From Halorubrum alkaliphilum (lineage in GTDB: Archaea > Halobacteriota > Halobacteria > Halobacteriales > Haloferacaceae), in NCBI RefSeq assembly GCF_017873815.1, contig NZ_JAGGKQ010000001.1, positions 124,001-188,000 of the forward strand: a stretch of DNA of 64,000 bases. Reading direction: 5' to 3'. A program made the translations under genes and the position numbers. The notes beneath the pieces were generated by a model. The model did no database searches, was not told where the DNA came from, and saw only the letters and a program-made list of their open reading frames with translations. This document shows, piece after piece, positions 50,734 to 60,481 of the stretch (position 1 is its first letter; each line of letters opens with the position of its first letter).

Positions 50734-52031
50734 GCGAGACGGAATCCACGACGACCGACGCGAGCGAGACGACGAGACCGGGCCGCGAGCGCGGCCGCGA
50801 AGACGGAAAATTCGGCCGCTACGGCGGCCAGTACGTCCCGGAAGCGCTGATGCCGGCCATCGAGGAGCTGACCGACGCCTACGAGCGCTACGTCCTCGGC
50901 AACGAGAACGGGTTCATGGACGAGTTCCGTGAGCGACTCGCCGACTTCGGCGGTCGTCCGACCCCGCTTCAGCGGGCCGACCGACTCTCGGAGCGCTACG
51001 ACCGTGAGATCTACCTCAAACGCGAGGACCTGCTTCACGGCGGCGCACACAAGTTGAACAACGCCCTCGGGCAGGTCCTTCTGGCGAAGTACATGGGGAA
51101 AGAGCGGATCATCGCGGAGACGGGCGCCGGGCAACACGGTACCGCGACCGCGATGGCGGCCGCGCACCTCGACATGCCCTGTACGATCTACATGGGCGAG
51201 CGCGACATCAACCGTCAGCGACCGAACGTCTTCCGGATGAAACTCAACGGCTCCGACGTGAAACCCGTCACCGCGGGCCGCGGCACGCTCAAGGAGGCCA
51301 TCTCGGAGACGATGCGCGACTGGGCGGCGACGGTGGAGGACACCCACTACGTCATCGGGTCGATCGTGGGCCCGCACCCGTTCCCGGTGATGGTCCGGGA
51401 CTTCCAGGCGGTTATCTCCGAGGAGGCCCGGAAGCAGTCGCTCGATCGGGTCGGGGAGCTTCCGACTGACGTGGTCGCCTGCGCGGGCGGCGGCTCGAAC
51501 ACGATGGGGACGTTCGCGGCGTTCGTCGACGACGAGTCGGTCGCCCTCCACGCCGTCGAGGCGGGCGGATCGACGCTGGAGGTCGACGAGGAGACCGGGG
51601 TCGCCCCCAACTCCGCCTCCCTATACACGGGCGAGGAGGGGGTGCTTCACGGCGCGCGCACGAAGCTGCTTCAGGACTCGGACGGACAGATCATGGAGAG
51701 CCACTCGATCTCCTCCGGACTCGACTACGCCGGGGTCGGACCCGAATTGGCGTACCTCGTCGACGAGGGGCGGGTGACCCCCGTCGCCGTCGACGACGAC
51801 GCGGCCTTGGAGGGGTTCCATCGGCTCTCCTCGACGGAGGGGATCATCCCCGCGCTGGAGACCGCTCACGCCTTCGGCTATCTGGAGGAACACACCGAGG
51901 ACCTCGGCGAACGAGTGATCGTGAACGTCTCCGGGCGGGGCGACAAGGACCTCGACGCCGCCATCGAGGAGACCGACAAACGCGACGTTCCGGGTGCGCC
52001 CGATATGTCGATGTTCACGGGGGGGATGTAG
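50730..52031 (+). CDS. trpB: tryptophan synthase beta chain
   Basis: A 433-residue PLP enzyme that makes Trp from indole and Ser. PLP Lys is in [15 protein letters not shown], the Ser/indole loop is [15 protein letters not shown], and GGGSNTMG is the phosphate cup. It has a polar N-terminal extension of about 25 residues before [17 protein letters not shown] overlap with trpC and direct abutment with trpA (stop then ATG, no gap) show one operon. Confidence 0.97.
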   Translation: MSETESTTTDASETTRPGRERGREDGKFGRYGGQYVPEALMPAIEELTDAYERYVLGNENGFMDEFRERLADFGGRPTPLQRADRLSERYDREIYLKREDLLHGGAHKLNNALGQVLLAKYMGKERIIAETGAGQHGTATAMAAAHLDMPCTIYMGERDINRQRPNVFRMKLNGSDVKPVTAGRGTLKEAISETMRDWAATVEDTHYVIGSIVGPHPFPVMVRDFQAVISEEARKQSLDRVGELPTDVVACAGGGSNTMGTFAAFVDDESVALHAVEAGGSTLEVDEETGVAPNSASLYTGEEGVLHGARTKLLQDSDGQIMESHSISSGLDYAGVGPELAYLVDEGRVTPVAVDDDAALEGFHRLSSTEGIIPALETAHAFGYLEEHTEDLGERVIVNVSGRGDKDLDAAIEETDKRDVPGAPDMSMFTGGM

Positions 52032-52976
52032 ATGGCGGGCGAGACACCGGCGGCCGCCGAGTCGGCCGAGGAACGGACAGATGACCAGACCGGCAACAGC
52101 GAGGCCATCGCGGCCGCGTTCGCCGACGGCCCGGCGTACGTCCCGTACCTCGCAGTCGGGGACCCCGACTACGAGTCGTCTCTGGCGTACGTCGAGGCGC
52201 TCGACCGCGGCGGAGCCGATATCATCGAACTCGGGCTCCCCTTCTCGGAGCCCATCGCCGAGGGGTCAACGATTCAGGGAGCGATCGTCCGCGCGCTCGA
52301 CGGGGGGATGACCCCCGACCGGTTCTTCGAGTTCGTCGAGGAGCTCGACGTTGACGCCCCGCTCGTCTGTATGACGTACTACAACCTGATCTATCAGTAC
52401 GGGGCTGGCGAGGCGCGAAGCGCCTCGGACGCGAGCGGCCACGCCGCAAGCCACGACGGTCCCCGTGCCTTCGTCGAGCGGGCCGCCGAGGCCGGTCTGG
52501 AGGGGTTCGTCGTCCCTGATCTCCCGGCCGAGGAGGCCGACCCACTCCGGACTGCCTGTGACGAGTTCGGGCTGGATCTCGTCTTCATCGTCGCGCCGAC
52601 GACCCGCGGCGACCGGCTCGAACGGATCATGAGCCGGGTTTCGGGGTACGTCTACGTCCAAGCACGGCTCGGCACCACCGGCGCGAAGACGGAGGTGTCG
52701 GACCGCACCGCGGAAAGTCTCGATCGGCTTCGCGAGTACGACGTTCCGAAGGCCGTCGGATTCGGGATCTCGTCGGGCGAGCACGCGGAGCGGATCGTCG
52801 CCGGCGGGGCCGACGGGATCATCGTCGGCTCCGCGCTCGTCGACATCGTCGCCGAGGGTGCCGAGAACGACGACCCCGTCGAGGAGGTCGCCGACCGACT
52901 GACGGCGCTCTCGCGGGAGCTGAAAGCGGGTGCCGAGCGCGGGTACGAGAGCCGGATCGGCACGCCGGAGTCGTGA
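52032..52976 (+). CDS. trpA: tryptophan synthase alpha chain, with a short insertion
   Basis: A 314-residue TrpA that splits indole-3-glycerol phosphate to indole. Catalytic Glu in [16 protein letters not shown], Asp in [11 protein letters not shown], and the phosphate site [13 protein letters not shown] with [10 protein letters not shown]. After YYNLIYQYG an extra segment of about 17 residues ([17 protein letters not shown]) precedes [10 protein letters not shown], where relatives continue directly. It lies next to the active-site loop region and is encoded by DNA with a strong palindrome. A polar N-terminal extension of about 25 residues is also present. Confidence 0.95.
   Translation: MAGETPAAAESAEERTDDQTGNSEAIAAAFADGPAYVPYLAVGDPDYESSLAYVEALDRGGADIIELGLPFSEPIAEGSTIQGAIVRALDGGMTPDRFFEFVEELDVDAPLVCMTYYNLIYQYGAGEARSASDASGHAASHDGPRAFVERAAEAGLEGFVVPDLPAEEADPLRTACDEFGLDLVFIVAPTTRGDRLERIMSRVSGYVYVQARLGTTGAKTEVSDRTAESLDRLREYDVPKAVGFGISSGEHAERIVAGGADGIIVGSALVDIVAEGAENDDPVEEVADRLTALSRELKAGAERGYESRIGTPES
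52409..52427. repeat. in-gene palindrome at the trpA insertion
   Basis: CGAGGCGC-GAA-GCGCCTCG has 8-bp perfect arms around GAA. It encodes the start of the extra EARSASD segment in TrpA. It resembles a small palindromic repeat (REP-like) that settled in the coding frame. Confidence 0.6.
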
Positions 52977-53082
52977 GCGCCGGTGAACGCGACCGCCCCT
53001 CTCGACGCTTCGAACCAATACGTCCCCGAACGAAACCGATTTACCTCGGATTGACACACCTTCACACAACGAGCCATTCCAC

Positions 53083-53874
53083 ATGACAGCAGGACTCTCA
53101 GCACGACTCGACCGGATCTCGACGAACGACCGATACCTGATCGTCCCGATGGACCACGGGATCACGATGGGTGCCGTCAAGGGACTCGTCGACATCGAAT
53201 CGACCATCGACGGGGTCACGCGCGGCGGGGCGGACGCCGTCCTCACACAGAAGGGGATCGCCGACCGAGTCCACGACAATAAGAACGGCGCGGGCTACAT
53301 CGTCCACGTCAACGCCTCGACGACGATCGGCCCCGACGAGAACGACAAGCGGATGACCGCGACCGCGACGGAGGCCGTCCGCGCCGGCGCAGACGCCGTC
53401 TCGCTCCACATCAACGTCGGCTCGACGTACGAGCCGAAACAGATCGAGGACTTAGCGGGGTTGACGGACGACGCAAGCCGGCTCGGTCTCCCCGTGCTCG
53501 CGATGGCGTACGCCCGCGGCCCCGGCGTCGATAGCACGGACCCCGAGTCGCTCGGACACGCCGTCCGGCTGGCCGAAGAGCTGGGAGCAGATGTCGTAAA
53601 GACGGGCTACTCCGGCGACGGCGACTCCTTCGAGCGCGTCACGGAGTCAACCCGCCTCCCGGTCGTCATCGCCGGCGGATCGAAGGGGACCGACCGCGAG
53701 ACGGTCGAGATGGTGCGGGGCGCGATGGACGGCGGCGCGGCCGGCGTCTCGATGGGGCGGTCGATCTTCCAACACGACGACCCGGAGGGGATCGCGAGTG
53801 CGGTGTCCGCGGTCGTTCACGACGACGCCGGCGTCGACGAGGCGCTCCGCGCCGGCGGCTTCGTCGAGGCGTAG
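53083..53874 (+). CDS. 2-amino-3,7-dideoxy-D-threo-hept-6-ulosonate synthase
   Basis: A 263-residue class I aldolase of the DhnA/Fba family. In the archaeal shikimate route this enzyme makes ADH from 6-deoxy-5-ketofructose phosphate and aspartate semialdehyde. [42 protein letters not shown], the Schiff-base Lys in [16 protein letters not shown], and [14 protein letters not shown] are characteristic. A true fructose-bisphosphate aldolase is the main alternative, but the neighbouring DHQ synthase II gene decides for the shikimate role. It follows trpA by 106 bases. Confidence 0.9.
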   Translation: MTAGLSARLDRISTNDRYLIVPMDHGITMGAVKGLVDIESTIDGVTRGGADAVLTQKGIADRVHDNKNGAGYIVHVNASTTIGPDENDKRMTATATEAVRAGADAVSLHINVGSTYEPKQIEDLAGLTDDASRLGLPVLAMAYARGPGVDSTDPESLGHAVRLAEELGADVVKTGYSGDGDSFERVTESTRLPVVIAGGSKGTDRETVEMVRGAMDGGAAGVSMGRSIFQHDDPEGIASAVSAVVHDDAGVDEALRAGGFVEA

Positions 53875-53936
53875 CCGCAACCATCTCCCCCGTTCGTTCC
53901 GCAGTTTTCAAGCCCGCCCCGCGCGAGTCGATCAGT

Positions 53937-55109
53937 ATGACACGTACGGTCTGGGTCAAAGCCGACGCCACGGTCGGGGACTGGGAGACACGAAAACGCC
54001 GGATCACGGCCGGGATCGAGGCTGGCGTCGACTGGGTGCTCGTCGACGAGGGAGACGTCGGACGCGTCAGGGAGCTCGGCGACGTCAACGTCGCGGCGTT
54101 TCTCGCCGACGCGGACGTCGTCGACGGCGATGACGGGAGCGCCGAGGCCGACGCCTACTTCGTCGGGAAGGACGGCGAGGGTGACGGCACGATCGACCTC
54201 CCGGAGGACTTCGCCGGCTCCGCGGACCTCACGACGCTCCGCCGGCGCGATGACCGCGCACAAGGAGCCTACGTCCGCGTGCTCGGGACCGAGTACGAGG
54301 CGTTCGCGGAGGAGGCCGCGGCGACCGCGGACTTCACCGTCATCGTCGGCGAGGACTGGTCTATCATCCCGCTGGAGAACCTCATCGCGCGGGTCGGCGA
54401 GGAGACCCACCTCGTCGCGGGCGCGACCACTGCCGCGGAGGCGCAAACTGCCTTCGAGACGCTGGAGATCGGTGCCGACGGCGTCCTCCTCGACACGGAC
54501 TCACCCGACGAGATCCGCGGCGCGGTCGAGGCCCGCGACGCGGCCGATCGCGAGACGCTCGATCTGCGATACGCCGAGATCACTGCCGTCGAGCGAACGG
54601 GAATGGCCGACCGCGTCTGTATCGACACCGGGTCGCTGATGGACGGCGACGAGGGAATGCTGGTCGGCTCGATGTCCCGCGGGCTCTTCTTCGTCCACGC
54701 GGAGACTGCCGAGTCGCCGTACGTCGAGTCGCGTCCGTTCCGCGTGAATGCGGGTGCGGTCCACGCGTACGTTCGCAACCCCGAGGGCGGCACGAACTAC
54801 CTCGCGGAGCTGTCGAGCGGCGACGAGGTACAGCTCGTCGACACCGCCGGCCACACCCGCGAGGCGATCGTCGGACGGGTGAAAATAGAGAAGCGGCCCA
54901 TGTTCCGCATCGAGGCGGAGGTCGAGACGGACGACGGCATCGACCGCGTCGAGACGCTGATCCAGAACGCCGAGACGGTGAAGATCGCGACCGCAAGCGG
55001 TCGGACCGCGGTCACTGACCTCGACGCCGGTGACGAGGCGCTGATCTACTACGAGGACGTCGCGAGACACTTCGGTGAGGCCGTCGAGGAGAGCATCATC
55101 GAGAAGTGA
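53937..55109 (+). CDS. 3-dehydroquinate synthase II
   Basis: A 390-residue archaeal DHQ synthase II, which oxidatively deaminates and cyclises ADH to 3-dehydroquinate with NAD. MTRTVWVKADATVGDWETRK at the start, IPLENLIARVGEET, MLVGSMSRGLFFVHAET and RPFRVNAGAVHAYVRNPEGG are diagnostic. It lies 62 bases after the ADH synthase gene. Together they give the two steps that replace DAHP synthase and AroB, and with trpCBA they form an aromatic cluster. Confidence 0.94.
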   Translation: MTRTVWVKADATVGDWETRKRRITAGIEAGVDWVLVDEGDVGRVRELGDVNVAAFLADADVVDGDDGSAEADAYFVGKDGEGDGTIDLPEDFAGSADLTTLRRRDDRAQGAYVRVLGTEYEAFAEEAAATADFTVIVGEDWSIIPLENLIARVGEETHLVAGATTAAEAQTAFETLEIGADGVLLDTDSPDEIRGAVEARDAADRETLDLRYAEITAVERTGMADRVCIDTGSLMDGDEGMLVGSMSRGLFFVHAETAESPYVESRPFRVNAGAVHAYVRNPEGGTNYLAELSSGDEVQLVDTAGHTREAIVGRVKIEKRPMFRIEAEVETDDGIDRVETLIQNAETVKIATASGRTAVTDLDAGDEALIYYEDVARHFGEAVEESIIEK

Positions 55110-55195
55110 GTCGGTGACGGCCGAGGGCCTCGTGTGACCCCTCGCTTCCGGTCCCGACAACTGTTAGCCGCTGCCGCTCGAAGGTACGGCCAACG

Positions 55196-56278
55196 ATGAC
55201 CACCATCGGCATCGTCGGCGCGGGCGCGGGTGCGGCCGCGGCGACGTACGTCCTCGACACGGCCGTCCCGGACGCGGAGATAACCGTCCTCGAGAAGTCG
55301 GGCGGGCTCTGCGGCCGGGCCGCAACCCGGCGTAACGACGACCGCGACCTGGTGTACGACTACGGCGCGAACTACCTCAAATCCGACGACGACCGCGTCG
55401 TCGAACTAGTCACGGAGACGCTGAGCGACGAGGGAATGGTCGACGCGACCGAGCCGATCCACACCTTCGAGGCGGACGGCGAGGTCGAACCCGGACGCGA
55501 CGCGGACGATCACAAGTGGAGCTACCGGACGGGGTTGACCCAGATCGCGAAGCGGCTGTTCGGCGGCACCGACGCGGCGGTCCATCGTCGTACTCGCGTC
55601 GAGACGATCCGCCGGGAGGGTGGGGAGGAGGTCCGACGAGAGGCTAACGGAAAGACGAACGAGGGCTGGACCCTGATCGACACCGACGGGGAGGTGTGGG
55701 GGCCCTTCGACGTTCTCCTCTGTAACCCGCCCGCGCCACAGACGGCCGAGTTGCTCGCGGACGCCGAGTGGAAGTCGCCGGTCCGTGAGGAACTTCGGGC
55801 GGCCGCCGCCGACGTTCCCTACCGGAGCGTCTGGACCGCGGTGTTACACTACCCGTTCGAGATCGACCGGCCCTACTACGGGCTCGTGAACACCGACAAG
55901 GAGCACGCGGTCGGCTGGATCTCCCGCGAGGAGTGTAAGGCGGGTCACGTTCCCGGCGGGGAGTCCCTGCTCGTCGTTCAGGCGGGCGGGGAGTGGTCGA
56001 CGGCCCACTACGACGACGACCCCGCAGACAACGTCGCGGAACTGGCGAGTCACGCGGCCGAGATCGTCGGCGATGAACGGCTTGCGGACCCGAACTGGAC
56101 GGACCACCAGGGCTGGCGGTACGCGATCCCGGAAGGCGGCGTGAAACGTGGCCCGGTCGACTCGGCCGCTGACGAGGACTTCTACGTGCTCGGCGACTGG
56201 GTCGTCGGGGAGGGCCGTCTCCACGCCGCGCTCGCGAACGGACTCGACGTGGGCGAGCGGGTCGCTCACGGCATTTAA
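55196..56278 (+). CDS. FAD-dependent amine-oxidase-like oxidoreductase
   Basis: A 360-residue flavoprotein. The FAD-binding GIVGAGAGAAAATYVL begins at residue 4, then LEKSGGLCGRAATRR. DYGANYLKSDD and the final DFYVLGDWVVGEGRLHAALA resemble renalase and related amine oxidases. The substrate is unknown. No membrane segment. It lies after the aro genes on the same strand with an 86-base gap and is convergent with the carboxypeptidase gene; there is no sign that it belongs to that pathway. Confidence 0.85.
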   Translation: MTTIGIVGAGAGAAAATYVLDTAVPDAEITVLEKSGGLCGRAATRRNDDRDLVYDYGANYLKSDDDRVVELVTETLSDEGMVDATEPIHTFEADGEVEPGRDADDHKWSYRTGLTQIAKRLFGGTDAAVHRRTRVETIRREGGEEVRREANGKTNEGWTLIDTDGEVWGPFDVLLCNPPAPQTAELLADAEWKSPVREELRAAAADVPYRSVWTAVLHYPFEIDRPYYGLVNTDKEHAVGWISREECKAGHVPGGESLLVVQAGGEWSTAHYDDDPADNVAELASHAAEIVGDERLADPNWTDHQGWRYAIPEGGVKRGPVDSAADEDFYVLGDWVVGEGRLHAALANGLDVGERVAHGI

Positions 56279-56309
56279 GCGGTCGAAAACGGGTTCGGGA
56301 GTGCGCCGA

Positions 56310-57842
56310 CTACAGGTCGTACAGCTCGCCGTACTTCTCCTCGACGTACGCGAGGAACGCGTCCGCCGAGAACTCCTCGCCGGTCGCACGCGTCACGAGT
56401 TCGTTCGTCTCGTAGCGGGAGCCGTGTCGATGGACGTTTTCGCCGAGCCAGTCGTGGAGGTCATCGAAGTCGCCCTCGGCGATCGACGCTTCGAGGTCGT
56501 CGATCTCCGCCTCGGCGGTCGCGTACAGCTGGGCGGCCATCACCGAGCCGAGCGAGTAGGTTGGGAAGTAGCCGAAGTTACCGTGGCTCCAGTGGATGTC
56601 CTGAAGGCAGCCCTCACCGTCGCTTTCCGGGCGGATGCCGAGGTACTCCTCGTACTTGTCGTTCCACGTCTCGGGCACGTCCTCGACCGCGAGGTCGCCG
56701 CGGATCAGGTCGCGTTCGATCTCGAACCGGACGATGATGTGGAGGTGGTAGGTGAGTTCGTCGGCCTCGACGCGGATCAGGTTATCCTCGTACACCTGGT
56801 TGAACGCCTCGTAGGCGTCCTCGACGGTCGCATCCGTGGTGTCGGGGAAGTGCTCTTGAAAAACCGGGAGGAACTCCTCCCAGAACGCACGACTCCGGCC
56901 GACGTGGTTCTCCCAGAGTCGCGACTGCGACTCGTGGACGGAGAGGTCACGCGACTCGCCGAGCGGGGTCGCCCAGTGCTCCTGCGGGAGTCCGAGGTTG
57001 TACTGGGCGTGCCCGTACTCGTGAACCGTCGAGCCGACCGCGCCGAGCGGGTCGGACTCGTCGAACCGGGTCGTCACCCGGCAGTCGAACTGGTTCCCGG
57101 ACGTAAAGGGGTGTGAGGAGACGTCGAGCCGGCCGCGGTCGAAGTCGTAATCGAGGAGTTCGAGCGCGTCGTGGGCGAGCGCCTCCTGGTCGTCCTCGGG
57201 GAAGTGGCCCTCGAAGGTGTCGACGGCGAGCTCGCGGTCCGACTCGCGGATCGCGTCGATCATCGGGACGAGCGTCTCGCGGAGTTCTTCCAGGATCGAC
57301 TCCGCGCGCTCCATCGAGAGACACGGCTCGAACTCCTCGAACAGGACCTCGTAGGGGTCACGGTCGGGGTCGATGTGCTCGGCGTACTCGCGTTTGAGTT
57401 CGACGTGTTTCTCCAAATGCGGCGCGAACGATTCGAAGTCGTCCTCGGCTTTCGCCTCCTCCCACGCCTGTAACGCCTCCGAGCCGGCTTCGGATATCTC
57501 CTCGACGAGTTCGACGGGGACGGCATCGGCGCGCTCGTAGTCGCGGCGCACTTCCCGGACCACTGCGGCCTGCTCGTCGGTGAGGTCGGCGTCGTTGAGT
57601 TCGTCGAGGAGATCACCGGTCTCCTCGTCGGTGATCATGTCGTGACGGATCGACGAGATGGTCGAGAGCTGTTTCGACCGGGCCGGTGTGCCGCCTTCCG
57701 GCATCATCACCTGCTGATCCCATCCGAGGACGCCCGCGGCGCTCCCGAGGGTGTTCCAGCGGCGGACACGGTCGAGGAGGGCGTCGTATGCGTCCGGCGC
57801 ATCGGACGCCGCTCCGTCGTCGGCTGTGGCTTCAGTCCCCAT
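56310..57842 (-). CDS. M32-family carboxypeptidase (Taq type)
   Basis: A 510-residue zinc carboxypeptidase. HEYGH in STVHEYGHAQYNLG holds the zinc site and catalytic Glu, with the third ligand in DLSVHESQSRLWEN. The conserved QDIHWSHGNFGYFPTYSLGS closes the active site. It starts at MGTEATADDGAASD, preceded by an acidic N-terminal extension. Members are soluble cytoplasmic enzymes that remove C-terminal residues, with a broad preference. Confidence 0.94.
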   Translation of the reverse strand: MGTEATADDGAASDAPDAYDALLDRVRRWNTLGSAAGVLGWDQQVMMPEGGTPARSKQLSTISSIRHDMITDEETGDLLDELNDADLTDEQAAVVREVRRDYERADAVPVELVEEISEAGSEALQAWEEAKAEDDFESFAPHLEKHVELKREYAEHIDPDRDPYEVLFEEFEPCLSMERAESILEELRETLVPMIDAIRESDRELAVDTFEGHFPEDDQEALAHDALELLDYDFDRGRLDVSSHPFTSGNQFDCRVTTRFDESDPLGAVGSTVHEYGHAQYNLGLPQEHWATPLGESRDLSVHESQSRLWENHVGRSRAFWEEFLPVFQEHFPDTTDATVEDAYEAFNQVYEDNLIRVEADELTYHLHIIVRFEIERDLIRGDLAVEDVPETWNDKYEEYLGIRPESDGEGCLQDIHWSHGNFGYFPTYSLGSVMAAQLYATAEAEIDDLEASIAEGDFDDLHDWLGENVHRHGSRYETNELVTRATGEEFSADAFLAYVEEKYGELYDL

Positions 57843-57991
57843 AGCGCACGGATCGGGCGCGTGCGACAAGAAGGAACCGGACGCGGAACCCGCCGCCGGG
57901 TCGCGTTCGGCCCACAATCGGGCCACACTCGGTTCGTCTCCGATATCGAACGCGACCTATTTCCGGCGGGCCGCCGAACTCCCGGCAACGA

Positions 57992-59080
57992 ATGCCAGAC
58001 GCCGACGACACCATTGACACCGACGACGACTTCATCGACTTGCGCTCGGACACCGTCACGACGCCGTTGGACGCGATGCGCGACGCCGCCCGCGACGCCG
58101 ACGTCGGTGACGACGTGTACCGCGACGACCCGACCGTCACCGAGTTGGAGGCGGCCGCCGCGGAGGCCGTCGGCACGGAGGCCGCCCTCTACGTTCCCTC
58201 TGGGACGATGGCCAACCAAATCGCCGTCCACGTTCACACCGAGCCGGGCCAAGAGCTCCTCTTGGAGCGTGAATCGCATATCTACCGCTGGGAGCTCGCG
58301 GGTGCGGCAACGCTCTCCGGCGTTCAGACTCGGACCATCGACGCCGCCGACCGGTGTGTCCCCACGCCGGAAGCGGTCACCGAGGGGCTTGTTACGGAGG
58401 ACCTCCACCGCCCCGGAACGGGGCTGCTCGCGCTGGAGAACACGCACAACTATCGCGGGGGCGTCGCGGTTCCGGTCGACCGGATCGAGGCCGCCGCCGC
58501 TGCCGCCGCAGACGGGGACGTGCCGGTCCACCTCGACGGCGCGCGCGTGTTCAACGCGGCGGTCGCGCTCGGGGTCGACGCGAGCGATGTCGTCGAGCCG
58601 GTCGACAGCGTCACGTTCTGTCTCTCGAAGGGGTTGGGCGCGCCCGTCGGCTCGATCCTCGCGGGCGACGAGACGTTCATCGAGGCCGCGCGGCGCGTCC
58701 GCAAGCTGTTCGGCGGCGGTATGCGGCAGGCCGGGATGATCGCCGCGCCCGGACTGTTAGCGCTGGAGAACGTCGACCGACTCGCCGAGGATCACGCGAA
58801 TGCGGCCCGGCTCGCGAACGCGCTTGACGACCTCTCCGGCGTCGACGCACCCGAACCCGATACGAACATCGTCGTGGCACACACGGCCGACGCGGGGATC
58901 CCCGCCTCGGAGCTGGTGAGCGAGTGTAAGGAGGCCGGCGTCGGCTGTGTCGAGTTCGACGATTACACGACGCGGTTCACGACCCACCTCGACGTCGACG
59001 GCGACGATGTCGACGCGGCGGTAGACCGGATCGCGAACGTCGTCGACGGCGCGGCTCCCGTTGACGCTCGGCCGGACTGA
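57992..59080 (+). CDS. L-threonine aldolase family PLP enzyme
   Basis: A 362-residue PLP enzyme, cleaving (allo)threonine to Gly and acetaldehyde. Markers: DLRSDTVTTPLDAMRDAA, GDDVYRDDPTVTELE, VPSGTMANQIAVHVHT, VHLDGARVFNAAVALG, and Schiff-base Lys in SVTFCLSKGLGAPVGS. An acidic N-terminal extension (MPDADDTIDTDDDF) precedes the core. With GlyA it offers a second source of glycine. Confidence 0.93.
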   Translation: MPDADDTIDTDDDFIDLRSDTVTTPLDAMRDAARDADVGDDVYRDDPTVTELEAAAAEAVGTEAALYVPSGTMANQIAVHVHTEPGQELLLERESHIYRWELAGAATLSGVQTRTIDAADRCVPTPEAVTEGLVTEDLHRPGTGLLALENTHNYRGGVAVPVDRIEAAAAAAADGDVPVHLDGARVFNAAVALGVDASDVVEPVDSVTFCLSKGLGAPVGSILAGDETFIEAARRVRKLFGGGMRQAGMIAAPGLLALENVDRLAEDHANAARLANALDDLSGVDAPEPDTNIVVAHTADAGIPASELVSECKEAGVGCVEFDDYTTRFTTHLDVDGDDVDAAVDRIANVVDGAAPVDARPD

Positions 59081-59106
59081 ACCGTCGTCCACGTCGCCCG
59101 GACCGA

Positions 59107-59475
59107 TTAAGTCGCGGTCCACATCAGCCAGACGTTGTTCGTGGTCAAGAAGAGCCCGACGAGGGTCAACAACACCGGCGGAAAGTAGTAGAGCAGTCCG
59201 TCGCCCTCACGCGCGCCGTGAACGCTGATCCACAGCATGACGAGGTACACCGCGATCTTGAGGCCGACGAGGCCGGCCAGTCCGAACGCGTCGAGCGCGG
59301 CGACGACCACCGGATTCCCCTCCTCGATCTCGGGGACGTACCGGAGAAACGCGATCGTGGAGACGATGTCGCCGACCCCATAGGTGGTCGTCGCCGCGAT
59401 CCACAGCGTGTAGAACTCGCGCGGGCGACGGAGATACGCGGGGTGGCGGCGTGAGCGGTCGCGAGAGCGGGACAC
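59107..59475 (-). CDS. membrane protein, DUF5658-like
   Basis: A 122-residue protein with a basic N-terminus and three to four hydrophobic segments (about 22-44, 58-78, 95-117). TTTYGVGDIVSTIAFL with the following EEGNPVVV resembles DUF5658, an uncharacterised membrane family that has a D..(S/T)T and an E.NP motif. Function unknown. It is convergent with the threonine aldolase and divergent from nth. Confidence 0.65.
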   Translation of the reverse strand: MSRSRDRSRRHPAYLRRPREFYTLWIAATTTYGVGDIVSTIAFLRYVPEIEEGNPVVVAALDAFGLAGLVGLKIAVYLVMLWISVHGAREGDGLLYYFPPVLLTLVGLFLTTNNVWLMWTAT

Positions 59476-59530
59476 GTCCGAGAGTGCGCCGGGGACATCC
59501 TCAACGTATCGGTCGCCGATTTCGGATCGT

Positions 59531-59539
59531 TTTATATAT
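59531..59539 (+). promoter_or_regulatory. TATA box of nth
   Basis: TTTATATAT is centred about 24 bases before the ATG at 59559, supporting that start over longer versions of the frame. Confidence 0.55.
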
Positions 59540-59558
59540 CGGAGTCGATGGATCGCGT

Positions 59559-60242
59559 ATGGGCACGCCGCTGGAACCGCGGGAGGCGCAGGTCGATGAG
59601 GTCCTCGAGAGGCTTTATGAGGAGTATCCGGACTCCACTATCTCGCTGAACTACTCGAACCGACTGGAACTGCTGATCGCCGTGATCCTCTCGGCACAGT
59701 GTACCGACGAACGGGTGAACAAGGTGTGTGCCGATCTGTTCGAGACGTACGAGACGCCCGAAGAGTACGCGAACGCCCCCCAAGAGGAGATGGCAGAGGC
59801 CATCGACTCGATCACCTACTACAACAACAAGGCCTCGTATATCCGGTCCGCGTGTGCCGATATCGCCGAGAAACACGACGGCGAGGTCCCCGACACGATG
59901 TCGGACCTAACTGATCTGGCGGGCGTCGGCCGCAAAACCGCCAACGTCGTGCTCCAGCACGGCCACGACATCGTCGAGGGGATCGTCGTCGACACCCACG
60001 TCCAGCGGCTCACACGGCGGCTGGCGATCACGGAGGAGGAGAGCCCGAAGCGGATAGAGGAGGATCTGCTCGATATCGTCCCCGAGGAGGACTGGCAGCA
60101 GTTCACACATCTGATGATAGATCACGGGCGCGCGACGTGTACCGCGATCAACCCGGACTGTACCGACTGCGTGCTGGCCGATCTCTGTCCATCTACGAAG
60201 CCTGACGCCGATGTCGATCTGGCGAGCGGCGAGGAGTGGTGA
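59559..60242 (+). CDS. nth: endonuclease III
   Basis: A 227-residue DNA glycosylase/AP lyase for oxidised pyrimidines. The HhH motif LAGVGRKTANVVLQHG contains the catalytic Lys and EGIVVDTHVQRL the Asp. The 4Fe-4S loop at the C-terminus is CTAINPDCTDCVLADLC. Start is the ATG of MGTPLEPREAQ, set by the TATA box and family length. It ends in a T-rich stretch. Confidence 0.95.
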   Translation: MGTPLEPREAQVDEVLERLYEEYPDSTISLNYSNRLELLIAVILSAQCTDERVNKVCADLFETYETPEEYANAPQEEMAEAIDSITYYNNKASYIRSACADIAEKHDGEVPDTMSDLTDLAGVGRKTANVVLQHGHDIVEGIVVDTHVQRLTRRLAITEEESPKRIEEDLLDIVPEEDWQQFTHLMIDHGRATCTAINPDCTDCVLADLCPSTKPDADVDLASGEEW

Positions 60243-60481
60243 CTGCCAACGGAGCCCGTCCGTCGACGGAGGCTCGGAATCATTCGATCATATATTCGGG
60301 AATATTATTGTGTATTTGTTTTTATGCCGCTTTATAACCATTTATCATCCATATAATTCTGCTAGGGAGTATATAAAACCCCCAACGATCGGGGGATCCG
60401 ACGCCATCCTTCCACGGACGTTAGAACCCGCTTCCGTTTTTATAGGGGTAGCAGGCGTATCCGTAAGTGGAGAGAGACACT
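60243..60481. other. AT-rich intergenic region with tandem TATA boxes
   Basis: 239 bases, the most AT-rich stretch of the window. TTTGTTTTTATG at about 60315-60326 may end nth transcripts. GTATATAAAACC (60369-60380) is a strong TATA box followed directly by CCCCC-AACGATC-GGGGG. A second box TTTTTATAGG (60436-60445) is about 40 bases before the DoxX start. No protein gene is seen; a short RNA or two tandem promoters are possible. Confidence 0.5.
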
